Origin: Chloroflexota bacterium
Lineage (GTDB): Bacteria > Chloroflexota > Anaerolineae > 4572-78 > J111
Reading direction: 5' to 3'
Assembly: GCA_016860845.1 (NCBI GenBank)
Contig: BOKF01000018.1
Span: 96,678-160,677, forward strand
Length of the DNA stretch: 64,000 bases
Made by a program: the position numbers and the translations under genes
Shown here: piece by piece, positions 54,629 to 62,581 of the stretch
How the letters are laid out: each line of letters starts with the position of its first letter
How positions within the stretch are numbered: position 1 is the first letter of the stretch
Notes under the pieces: generated by a model
What the model was told of the DNA's origin: nothing
Seen by the model: only the letters and a program-made list of their open reading frames with translations
Databases searched by the model: none

Positions 54629-55522
54629 ATGAAAGTCGTATTATTCTGTGGGGGCATGGGTACACGCTTAAAAGAATATTCCGAAACCATCCCCAAACCT
54701 ATGGTTGATATTGGTTACCGGCCCATCATCTGGCATTTGATGAAATATTACGCCCATTATGGGCATAAAGATTTCATCCTCTGCCTCGGTTACAAGGGTG
54801 ATTATATCAAGAACTACTTCCTCAATTATGATGAATGTCTGTCGAATGATTTCGTCATGTCCAAGGGCGGCCACCAGATTCACCTGTACAATAGCGATAT
54901 TGAAGATTGGACGATTACTTTTGTGGATACCGGTTTGCGCGGTAACATCGGTCGCCGTTTAAAGGCGGTGGAGAAATATTTGGAAGGTGAAGAGGTTTTC
55001 ATGGCCAATTATACCGATGGCCTGGCCGACCTACCCCTGCCTCAGTATCTGGATCACTTTTATCAGTGTGATAAGGTGGCCAGTTTTATCGCGGTCAAGC
55101 CTTCACAGTCTTTCCATGTAGTCAAGATGGGGGACGGCAGCGAGGTTGCAAGTATTGAACCGGTGACGCAATCGGATATGCGGATCAATGCCGGCTTTTT
55201 TGTGTTCAAGAAAGAGATTTTTAACTATATGCGTGAAGGTGAGGAACTGGTCCAGGAGCCGTTTTATCGGTTAATCGGCGAGAAGCAGCTCATTGCCTAC
55301 CGCTATGACGGTTTTTGGGCCTGTATGGACACCTTTAAGGAAAAACAGATGTTTGATGACATGTACCTCTCCGGTGATATGCCGTGGGCTGTTTGGGATA
55401 GTAATTTAAGTGGTAAGGTAAAAGGTAAGAGCGTCGCCGATTGGCAACATGAAGGTATCCCTACACCAAATGGCTCAAACTTGATTTCGTATAACCGGCG
55501 ACCTGTGACTAACCAATATTAA
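54629..55522 (+). CDS. rfbF: Glucose-1-phosphate cytidylyltransferase
   Basis: The ATG at 54629 follows AAAGGA by about 8 bases. The 297-residue protein is a close match to RfbF: VVLFCGGMGTRLKEYSETIPKPMV in outline, then HYGHKDFILCLGYKG, WTITFVDTGLRGNIGRRLK and MANYTDGLADLPL. RfbF makes CDP-glucose from CTP and glucose 1-phosphate, the first step to CDP-3,6-dideoxy and branched sugars. The usual partners RfbG and RfbH are not recognised in the window. It closes the cassette, and a long hairpin follows directly after its stop. Confidence 0.92.
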   Translation: MKVVLFCGGMGTRLKEYSETIPKPMVDIGYRPIIWHLMKYYAHYGHKDFILCLGYKGDYIKNYFLNYDECLSNDFVMSKGGHQIHLYNSDIEDWTITFVDTGLRGNIGRRLKAVEKYLEGEEVFMANYTDGLADLPLPQYLDHFYQCDKVASFIAVKPSQSFHVVKMGDGSEVASIEPVTQSDMRINAGFFVFKKEIFNYMREGEELVQEPFYRLIGEKQLIAYRYDGFWACMDTFKEKQMFDDMYLSGDMPWAVWDSNLSGKVKGKSVADWQHEGIPTPNGSNLISYNRRPVTNQY

Positions 55523-55616
55523 AAATTGGGTAGTGGTTGCAAAGTAAGTGATGGGGTCCCAAAGCTTGCTTTGGACTCCTCAGACATCACCTACAATTTG
55601 ACCACTACCAAAATTT
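55523..55616. repeat. Long imperfect inverted repeat (about 94 bp)
   Basis: Three nested perfect stems align: GGTAGTGGT (55529-55537) with ACCACTACC (55601-55609), GTGATG (55548-55553) with CATCAC (55585-55590), and GTCC-C-AAAGC with GCTTTGGAC around a tiny loop at 55566. Smaller pairs (CAAA/TTTG, GTA/TAC) fill most of the interval. The whole spacer between RfbF and the PIG-L gene can fold into one long hairpin. It could be a terminator or processing signal, or a miniature inverted-repeat element. Confidence 0.7.
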
Positions 55617-55643
55617 GGATGATCTTGTAAGAGATAACTTATA

Positions 55644-56294
55644 ATGTTAGGTTTAACTTTCAATACTGAGCCGAACTCAACCCTGCCTATTCTTTGTTTG
55701 GGCGCTCACAGCGATGATATTGAAATTGGTTGCGGTGGTACGATCTTAAAATTGATCAGGCAATATCCAAACCTGAGTTTTCACTGGGTGGTTTTTAGCG
55801 CTGGCCAGCAGCGAGCCGCAGAGGCCAGGGCCAGCGCCGAAGTTTTTTTGAAAGGGGTTAAAGAAAAAAACATCATCATTAAAGATTTTAAAGATGGTTT
55901 TTTCCCTTACCAGGGCGCAGAAATAAAAGAGTATTTTGAACAGTTAAAGGAGATGTCACCCGACATAATTTTAACCCACTACCGCCAGGATTTACATCAG
56001 GATCACCGCCTTATTTGCGATTTGACCTGGAATACTTTCCGCAATCACTTGATTTTGGAATATGAAATTCCCAAGTATGATGGAGATATCGGCCAGCCAA
56101 ATTTTTTTGTCCATTTGGATGAGTCCACCTGTCAAAGTAAGATCCAATATATTCTCGACCATTTTAGAACCCAGGAAAATAAGCATTGGTTTACCGGGGA
56201 AACTTTTTTCGCGCTTTTGCGGCTGCGAGGCATTGAATCCAAAGCACCGCTTGGCTACGCCGAAGCGTTTTATGCTCGAAAACTAATATTTTGA
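55644..56294 (+). CDS. PIG-L/LmbE-family deacetylase
   Basis: The 216-residue protein has LCLGAHSDDIEIGCGG (residues 17-32), the metal-binding motif usually written AHPDDE, here with Ser for Pro and DDIE. HYRQDLHQDHR supplies the further His ligands near 113-121. The family removes N-acetyl groups from sugars or related small molecules. In this setting it would deacetylate an amino sugar on a nucleotide or lipid carrier. The ribosome site is weak (AGAGAT). It lies just after the long hairpin, so it may be expressed at a different level from the cassette. Confidence 0.88.
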   Translation: MLGLTFNTEPNSTLPILCLGAHSDDIEIGCGGTILKLIRQYPNLSFHWVVFSAGQQRAAEARASAEVFLKGVKEKNIIIKDFKDGFFPYQGAEIKEYFEQLKEMSPDIILTHYRQDLHQDHRLICDLTWNTFRNHLILEYEIPKYDGDIGQPNFFVHLDESTCQSKIQYILDHFRTQENKHWFTGETFFALLRLRGIESKAPLGYAEAFYARKLIF

Positions 56295-56313
56295 AGCTGA
56301 TATCGTTTTATTG

Positions 56314-56339
56314 CCATAACCTATAAACGTTGGTTATGG
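56314..56339. repeat. Short inverted repeat
   Basis: CCATAACC (56314-56321) and GGTTATGG (56332-56339) form a perfect 8-bp stem with a 10-base loop, 20 bp after the PIG-L stop. No T-tract follows. It may be an operator or a weak stop. The rest of the gap up to 56451 shows only the AGGAGG site of the next gene. Confidence 0.45.
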
Positions 56340-56450
56340 AAGAAATACCGAAGCTTATTAGCCCACTGAAAATGGAAACACTGCTATCTCGCGACTCTCG
56401 CTCGGTATGGGTCATTTCCGGCTTATGATAGCCGGCCAGGAGGCTAAGAA

Positions 56451-58103
56451 ATGTCTCCAATTTCGAGAGATAGTATCAAATACCAGGCACTTCGTTTTCC
56501 AGGTATTTGGATGCCTATTGTTTATGCTGTGACGCTTACGATATTATCCCCACTTCATAGTGAATTTGATGAATGGGGCGGCGTGATGCAATATTTTTCT
56601 GGCGGAGAGATCCTTGCCGGAATTGGTTATCACGGCTGGGCGTCATATTTTTGGCCACCCTTGTTTTCCTTCCTGATTGGCATAGGCAGTTTGATATTGC
56701 CGGGGTTTTTGGCGGGGAAATTAATTTCGATTTTGTCTGCTTCAGCCCTTCTTTTTGTGGCCTTTCATTTCACTCAAGAGATATTTCACCGCAAGGAAAT
56801 TGGATGGTGGGCGCAGGTGTTTCTGATTCTATCTCCGACATACGTTATCCAATCCTTATTAGCCCATAACCACATGTTGGAGTCTCTATTCTTTACAACC
56901 GGACTTTATCTTTTCTTACGGTCGTTCAGAGATCCTCGGCCAGGGAAATTCCTTATCGCCGGCCTGGTGTGCGGCCTGGCGGGTCTGTCCCGTTATACCA
57001 GTTATGTATTACTGGCCCTCCCCTTTTTTATTTTCATCCTCAAGCCGGGCTTTTGGCGGGCCATAAAGTTAGGTGTTGTTTTTTGGGTCGGCTTTACTGT
57101 AATTTCCTTACCGTGGTGGTATGCCAACACCGTGGATCACGGTTCACCTATTTATTCTTGGGAATACTTGAATATCTGTACGGCCGTCATGGCCCACAAT
57201 CCTGGTACTAATCATTCGTTATGGTGGTGTGCCAATCAAAACCTCAATGGTATAGCCGACATTGTGATCGCTTACCCACTTGAATACGTAAAGAACTTTG
57301 TTGATAATATTTCCCAGAGCATTAAACTACTTGTTAAGTATGGAGGAGCCCTGGCGCCTTTTGTGTTGCCCGCTATTTTGGCAAGTATCTTTTTTATGGA
57401 GCCGCGACAGTGGTTAACCATATTCGGCGTTTTGTCCTTAAGTGTTTTCCTGATTTCACAAGCATTTGTAAATGAATGGTATCTTCTAAGCTGGATAGTT
57501 CCCATTATCATCGTTACGGTGATGTTTGTTTTTATGTACATTGACCGAATTGTTGAAAAATACTCCACCTTAAACAAATACCACGCTCGCCAGCTCTTTC
57601 TGACATTGCTTGTTATGGCAGGTTTGGCCTTGACAGTTAACCGCTTGGAAACTTTCGTCATAGCAGAGCGAAATTATTTACCCTTAGGCGATGTAGAGGT
57701 GGCGACTCAAGCGCTCAAAGCGCACGACCCGGATCTAAAATCAAAGATTGTCATGGCGATTGATCCAGGCCGAGCATACTATGCTGGGTCCAAATTCCTC
57801 ATAACCCCGTTAGACTATGAAGGTCCACTGGAGGCCATGGTTTCGTATAATGGCGTTAGTGAACAGCTAAAGAATTACGCGCCCAAGTATCCTTCGACCA
57901 TGACCGGATCTGACCTAAAGGCCGATTACCTAATATATACCGCGTCTTCGGAAAACTGGATGGGGGGATACGAACTACCACAATTTTCATTTCTTCTCTA
58001 TCCAATATCTGACAAAATTCCGAATAATTTTGAAATTATCTATCAATCGTCGAATGTTGTTGTATATGAAATTAATAAGGTCGAAAAAACTTATCAGCAT
58101 TAA
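56451..58103 (+). CDS. GT-C membrane glycosyltransferase-like protein
   Basis: The 550-residue protein begins 10 bases after AGGAGG. It has about ten hydrophobic segments. The first loop holds HSEFDEWGGVMQYFSGGEI, with the acidic pair typical of the GT-C active site. GLAGLSRYTSYVLLALPFFIFIL and FWVGFTVISLPWWYANT resemble the GT39/PMT membrane core. The final 120 residues form a soluble outside domain. It probably transfers a sugar from a polyprenyl carrier to glycan or protein at the outer membrane face. It is the second such enzyme in the locus. Confidence 0.75.
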   Translation: MSPISRDSIKYQALRFPGIWMPIVYAVTLTILSPLHSEFDEWGGVMQYFSGGEILAGIGYHGWASYFWPPLFSFLIGIGSLILPGFLAGKLISILSASALLFVAFHFTQEIFHRKEIGWWAQVFLILSPTYVIQSLLAHNHMLESLFFTTGLYLFLRSFRDPRPGKFLIAGLVCGLAGLSRYTSYVLLALPFFIFILKPGFWRAIKLGVVFWVGFTVISLPWWYANTVDHGSPIYSWEYLNICTAVMAHNPGTNHSLWWCANQNLNGIADIVIAYPLEYVKNFVDNISQSIKLLVKYGGALAPFVLPAILASIFFMEPRQWLTIFGVLSLSVFLISQAFVNEWYLLSWIVPIIIVTVMFVFMYIDRIVEKYSTLNKYHARQLFLTLLVMAGLALTVNRLETFVIAERNYLPLGDVEVATQALKAHDPDLKSKIVMAIDPGRAYYAGSKFLITPLDYEGPLEAMVSYNGVSEQLKNYAPKYPSTMTGSDLKADYLIYTASSENWMGGYELPQFSFLLYPISDKIPNNFEIIYQSSNVVVYEINKVEKTYQH

Positions 58104-58144
58104 CTGAACTCCGGTGGATTGGGTTTCCCCAAACGGCGTTTCAG
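58104..58144. repeat. Nested hairpin after the GT-C gene
   Basis: CTGAA (58104-58108) pairs with TTCAG (58140-58144), and TTGGG (58119-58123) pairs with CCCAA (58128-58132). The element starts immediately after the stop codon, but no T-tract follows. It may protect the 3' end of the transcript or slow polymerase. Confidence 0.35.
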
Positions 58145-58185
58145 AGCGAAAAATATGACCGGAAGCAAGGAAAGAGGAGTGGTGT

Positions 58186-58947
58186 ATGAAAAGGAATCTC
58201 AGAAATTTTACGGGCAGAGTAGTCAATGCCAGCCTGGGTATGGTGAATCTTAAATTGGTGCAGCGCAATAATCCCTATACGGATTATAGGGATTATATCC
58301 CTTTTGAAGAGACACTTGCAGGCGCAAACGAAGCAGGGCTTTCAGTCGGTGATTATATTGACGTAAGGCATAATAAGCCGGGCGCTACCCAGGAAACTAT
58401 TGACCAAATGGCGGCGCTGGGTGTCTTTAGAAATAAGATTGAACGTGTCTGCGAGATTGGGCCTGGCTCGGGACGTTATCTGGATAAAACGCTGCAAGCT
58501 TGCAACCCTGCCTATTACGAGATTTATGAAACGGCGGGGGAGTGGGAAAAATGGCTGGTGCAGAAATATAAAGTCACTTCTCATCCAACGGACGGCAAGT
58601 CGCTTGCCTATACCCCCTCCTGCTCAATAGACCTGGTCCAAGCCCATAAAGTGCTACCTGGACAGCCTTCTCTGACGATTTGCCGTTACTTTGTTGAGAT
58701 GGCGCGGGTCGTTCGTGACGGCGGCAAGGTGGTTTTCGATGTTGTGACCGAGGATTGTCTGGATAATGCCACCCTGGAGCAATGGTTTGTCGCAGACGGT
58801 GGATATCAGCATTATCCTTGCCTGATGCCGAAGCAGTATACCATTGATTTCTTCTGCGAGCGGCACTTCTCATTCGACGGTAGTTTTTTAGTGCCTATGG
58901 CGCCTGGGAAAACGGAATGTCTGGTATTTACCAAACAGCCATCCTAA
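58186..58947 (+). CDS. SAM-dependent methyltransferase
   Basis: The 253-residue protein has the class I motif VCEIGPGSGRYLDK (88-101) and YEIYETAGEWEKWL, where the acidic residue at the end of the second strand would bind ribose of SAM. DLVQAHKVLPGQPSLTICRYFVEMARVVRDGG and VVFDVVTEDC follow. Similar proteins occur in glycan loci, where they methylate sugars. A strong AGGAG site precedes the ATG. The target atom is unknown. Confidence 0.75.
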   Translation: MKRNLRNFTGRVVNASLGMVNLKLVQRNNPYTDYRDYIPFEETLAGANEAGLSVGDYIDVRHNKPGATQETIDQMAALGVFRNKIERVCEIGPGSGRYLDKTLQACNPAYYEIYETAGEWEKWLVQKYKVTSHPTDGKSLAYTPSCSIDLVQAHKVLPGQPSLTICRYFVEMARVVRDGGKVVFDVVTEDCLDNATLEQWFVADGGYQHYPCLMPKQYTIDFFCERHFSFDGSFLVPMAPGKTECLVFTKQPS

Positions 58948-58987
58948 CAGCTTTTTTCGATAGGTCGCTTAGAAACTATAGTAATCA

Positions 58988-60559
58988 ATGACACCTCAAG
59001 AAGAAGAGTATCAGCCATCTCGGTTGGCTTGGTATAAAAAAAATCTTGGGTCAAAATTACTGGTCATATCAATTTTGGCGGTGGCCAGTTTGGCTACAGT
59101 TTTCATCGTTGATAAAAGGCCCCCCCTCGAGACTCAAACTCTCCCACCAAATCAATTGACCCAAGCCACTGGTCCGCTGCGTGTGGATCCGGTGAATCCG
59201 CGTTATTTCAGCGATAGCAGTGGTCGGGTGGTGTACTTAACGGGGTCGCACACCTGGCAAAATCTGGTAGACCATGGGCAAACGAATCCGCCTCCGGTCT
59301 TTGACTATGCGGCTTACCTGGATTTTCTGGTGGCGCACAATCACAACTTTTTCCGTCTCTGGTCGTGGGAGCAAACAAAATATGCGGTTTGGGATAGCAG
59401 CCCGAACTTCACCTTTGCGCAATCACCGTATCAGCGAACCGGGCCTGGGCTGGCCCTGGATGGTCTGCCAAAGTTTGATCTGAATAAATTCGATCAGTCG
59501 TATTTTGACCGGCTGCGGCAGCGGGTGATAGCGGCGCGGGACAGGGGTATCTACGTGGCGGTGATGCTGTTTGACGGCTGGAGTCCGGTTTACCCTAAGG
59601 GGAGTTATGGGGCACAAAACTCCTGGTTGGGGCATCCGTTTCATCAGAATAACAACATAAATGGGATTAACGGCGATCCCAATAATGATCAAAGTGGTTC
59701 AGAAACGCACACGATGCAGATCGGGGCGGTGAGGCAAATTCAAGAGGCTTATGTACGCAAAGTGATAGATACGGTGAATGATCTGGACAACGTTCTGTAC
59801 GAAATCAGCAACGAGAGCGATGGCACAGCGACGGCCTGGCAGTATCATTTCATTGATTACGTCAAAGGGTATGAAGCGACGAAGGCCAAGCAGCATCCGG
59901 TGGGGATGACGGTGGAATGGCCTGGGGGTGACAATGGCGAACTGTTTGCCAGCAATGCCGATTGGGTCTCACCGAATGGGGGTTTGGACCCGCCTGTGGC
60001 CGATGGTTCAAAGGTGATCATTGCCGATACGGACCATTTGTGTGGCATTTGTGGCAACCGGCAATGGGTGTGGAAGAGTTTTCTACGGGGCGAGAACCCA
60101 ATATTTATGGACGGCAACGATGGGGCCAATTACGGCTGGCATCCAGAAGATGCCCAGTGGGATAGTCTGCGGGCCAATATGGGTTACACTCTGAGTTATG
60201 CCAAACGGATCAACCTGGCGGCGATGGTTCCTCGGCCGGATTTATGTTCGAGCGGTTATTGTCTGGCCAATCCGGTGGCGAGTGGAGCGGAGTATCTGGT
60301 CTATCTGCCCACCGGGGGAACAGTAACGGCCATTCTAGAGAATTTTGGTCTTCATAGTCAAAGGCTAAGTTCAATTTATTTGTCTCTTGACAGTACGGTC
60401 ACCGTTGATCTTTCGGCGGCTTCAGGCGAACTGTCGGTGGAGTGGTTCAACCCCGATACAGGCACAACTACCCCTGGCGGCACGACTACCGGTGGGGCCA
60501 GCCGCAATTTCACCGCGCCCTTCGGCGGCGAGGCGGTACTTTATTTGTTTAATGATTAG
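58988..60559 (+). CDS. Secreted or anchored glycosidase-like protein (DUF4038-type barrel, collagen-binding-like C-terminus)
   Basis: The 523-residue protein has one transmembrane or signal segment (23-41). RVDPVNPRYFSD and GSHTWQNL then lead into a GH-A-like TIM barrel: FFRLWSWEQTKY, YEISNESDGTATAWQ (Glu276 as likely acid/base) and IIADTDHLCGICG. The C-terminal part VEWFNPDTGT to FGGEAVLYL matches the putative collagen-binding beta-sandwich that follows DUF4038 barrels. It probably acts on a surface or extracellular polysaccharide. A paralogue begins at 62582. No convincing ribosome site precedes the ATG. Confidence 0.78.
   Translation: MTPQEEEYQPSRLAWYKKNLGSKLLVISILAVASLATVFIVDKRPPLETQTLPPNQLTQATGPLRVDPVNPRYFSDSSGRVVYLTGSHTWQNLVDHGQTNPPPVFDYAAYLDFLVAHNHNFFRLWSWEQTKYAVWDSSPNFTFAQSPYQRTGPGLALDGLPKFDLNKFDQSYFDRLRQRVIAARDRGIYVAVMLFDGWSPVYPKGSYGAQNSWLGHPFHQNNNINGINGDPNNDQSGSETHTMQIGAVRQIQEAYVRKVIDTVNDLDNVLYEISNESDGTATAWQYHFIDYVKGYEATKAKQHPVGMTVEWPGGDNGELFASNADWVSPNGGLDPPVADGSKVIIADTDHLCGICGNRQWVWKSFLRGENPIFMDGNDGANYGWHPEDAQWDSLRANMGYTLSYAKRINLAAMVPRPDLCSSGYCLANPVASGAEYLVYLPTGGTVTAILENFGLHSQRLSSIYLSLDSTVTVDLSAASGELSVEWFNPDTGTTTPGGTTTGGASRNFTAPFGGEAVLYLFND
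60190..60316 (+). repeat. 127-bp identical tract shared with 63874-64000
   Basis: The segment encoding LSYAKRINLAAMVPRPDLC and the residues that follow is identical base for base at 63874-64000, offset 3684. The flanking paralogous sequence is clearly diverged, for example in the YEISNES region. The second copy is cut by the window edge, so the tract may be longer. This pattern indicates recent gene conversion. Confidence 0.9.
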
Positions 60560-60599
60560 ATAATATTCTTACCCATCATCCAGAAAAGCCAACAGGGTG

Positions 60600-60627
60600 T
60601 TGTCGAGTCGTTGAGCCAATGCATAAT
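60600..60627 (+). promoter_or_regulatory. Candidate sigma-70-type promoter
   Basis: TTGTCG (60600-60605) and CATAAT (60622-60627) are separated by 16 bp, about 60 bases upstream of the GNAT gene's chosen start at 60689. The match is moderate and no phased repeats are present. Confidence 0.3.
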
Positions 60628-60688
60628 TTTGCCCAGACAGATAAAATTCTTGGTGCTTGAAAACACCGACATAACCGAGGGTAAAGGT

Positions 60689-61714
60689 ATGATAGATAGT
60701 GTAATTATTCAGCCAACAAAACTGAAAGACACATTGTTAGCCCCCTTGAGCGTTACCTGGTTTGATGGCTGGCATCCGGCGCTTGATGAAGCGTTGCTGG
60801 AACTGCCCGAAAAAGATAACTGCCCCTGCGAATTATATCGCCAGCTCGTCCAAAACCCAGGACCCGCCCGAAAACGAACCGTACTGGTTACTGAGCGAGG
60901 GGTACCTGTAGCCGTAGTAGGCCTGCGACAAACCGGGCGGTATCGGTGGGAGCCGATAACCCAATGGATCATTCCCGGCATAGTGTTTCCGGTGCAATCG
61001 GAATGCCTGATCCCGGTGCTTGAAGCTCTTGGCGTAGATATTTGGGTGGCATGGTGGCGGATGGAGGGCCCCCCACCGCCCAGCCCATTGATGAGATACC
61101 TGGAGTCTACTCCCGTGCACCGAGTGTGTTGTTCGGCTGACTTTGAGGGTTATTGGCGTGAAACCAAATACTTTAAAACTGTACAACACAAACGCAATCG
61201 TTGCCGGGAATTCTCCGTGGCTATAAATTCACCCGGTTCAGCCGAATGGGTCATTAAAAATTGGGATGCAAAATGGCAAAATGACCCGGCAACCGTTAGC
61301 CCTTCTTTATCAGACCGACTTATCGCTGCCAAATATTTAGAAAGCCGGGGACAGCACCACACGCTCATATTGCTCGATGGAGATACGCCCATCGGGGGGG
61401 TAACCAATATGGTGCATCATAATGACTTGGTGGCAGGGGTCATCTATCGCAAGCCGGAATATGATTGGTACGGTGTTGGCGTTCGTCTTATTGATTTGGT
61501 ATTCTCTTTTGCCGCAGAAAAGGGTTTCGAAACGTTGGACATCGGCGGAGGACACGATTACAAAAAGTATTGGGCCCCCCAGGCCGGCGAGCGTTGGCAA
61601 TTCAACATTTGTCCTGAGTGTCTCTATCGGGTCAAGCAAGTTGTCAGATGGGGGCGTGCGGTACGGAGAGAAATAGCCAACTGGGTGCATAGTTGTCAGG
61701 ACCAAGAAGGCTGA
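60689..61714 (+). CDS. GNAT-like acyltransferase (CelD/BcsL-FemAB type)
   Basis: I prefer the ATG at 60689, which follows GAGGGTAAAGG; a TTG at 60611 also opens the frame but has no ribosome site. The protein is 341 residues. The C-terminal half has HTLILLDGDTPIGGVTNMVHHNDLVAG, YDWYGVGVRLIDLVFSFAAEKG and LDIGGGHDYKKYWAP. This matches the double-GNAT acyltransferases (PF13480-like) common in exopolysaccharide loci. It may acylate a sugar or use a tRNA- or CoA-linked acyl group. It lies between two glycosidase-like paralogues. Confidence 0.75.
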   Translation: MIDSVIIQPTKLKDTLLAPLSVTWFDGWHPALDEALLELPEKDNCPCELYRQLVQNPGPARKRTVLVTERGVPVAVVGLRQTGRYRWEPITQWIIPGIVFPVQSECLIPVLEALGVDIWVAWWRMEGPPPPSPLMRYLESTPVHRVCCSADFEGYWRETKYFKTVQHKRNRCREFSVAINSPGSAEWVIKNWDAKWQNDPATVSPSLSDRLIAAKYLESRGQHHTLILLDGDTPIGGVTNMVHHNDLVAGVIYRKPEYDWYGVGVRLIDLVFSFAAEKGFETLDIGGGHDYKKYWAPQAGERWQFNICPECLYRVKQVVRWGRAVRREIANWVHSCQDQEG

Positions 61715-61818
61715 ACGCGGGTAAACGTTACTATGCTAATGGCTGCTGGAATGTCAAGTGCTCAGATTTAAATGATATGTGCCAAATCCCGACTTTTGTC
61801 CCGGAGAGAAAATCATAG

Positions 61819-62514
61819 ATGAGCAAATTCAATAGCCGAGCTTTATCAATACTACATAGCGAAGGTATAGCTGGCCTCATAAACCGGATAGCAAGCCGTC
61901 TGCTGCAAAAGCCTCAGATTATCAATCTATACGTACTCAAATTGGATTACAAGGATATAGCTAAGGTGCCTCGACGATTTATAGATCTAGAAATTGGAGA
62001 GGTTACTGAAATGGATGATAGCGACTTGGAGGCTTTAGCCGCGTTTCATTTTTATGGCCATTCAAAGGGAGAGATACTGCAACATTTGGCAGAGGGACAG
62101 CGATGCTACATTGCCAAACATCAAGGTCAAGTAATTTCTTGTTACTGGCGCGCTACCAGGAATTATTACGATTACTATCTTAAACGTCGTTTTTACTTGG
62201 CCGACAATGAGGAATACCTGTTAGGCGCCTTTACTTTGGTTGAATTCCGAAACTGGGGGGTATTACCTCATTTAGTTGAAACATCTTCGCGTGAGCGAGC
62301 CCAGAATTGTCCCAATTTGCGGGCATTTAGTTTCGTTAGGACGAATAATAAAGCTTCTTTACGCACTTCTCACAAACTGGGTTTTAATGTTATCGGCCGA
62401 GTTGGATTCGTTGAAATGTTTGGCATCAGGTACCATTTTTTGTTAGGACACGAGGCCCTTCCAAAGACAACTAGACGCAATTTCTTCAGTTTTTTTAGTG
62501 CTGAGTCGATTTGA
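61819..62514 (+). CDS. GNAT-family acetyltransferase-like protein
   Basis: The 231-residue protein starts behind GGAGAG. It shows an acetyltransferase core: EVTEMDDSDLEALAAFHF, YIAKHQGQVISCYWRA, EEYLLGAFTLVEFRNWGVLPHLVE and FVRTNNKASLRTSHKLGFNVIG, where NKASLRTSHKLGF is the classic GNAT C-terminal motif. A basic N-terminus of 45 residues precedes it. Together with the GNAT-like gene at 60689 it may decorate an amino sugar. The acceptor is unknown. Confidence 0.78.
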   Translation: MSKFNSRALSILHSEGIAGLINRIASRLLQKPQIINLYVLKLDYKDIAKVPRRFIDLEIGEVTEMDDSDLEALAAFHFYGHSKGEILQHLAEGQRCYIAKHQGQVISCYWRATRNYYDYYLKRRFYLADNEEYLLGAFTLVEFRNWGVLPHLVETSSRERAQNCPNLRAFSFVRTNNKASLRTSHKLGFNVIGRVGFVEMFGIRYHFLLGHEALPKTTRRNFFSFFSAESI

Positions 62515-62581
62515 TTAAACATCCCCTTATAATGCAGTAGTATCTTATCGAAGTCCGCACTAGAGAGGCGTAGCAGAAATC

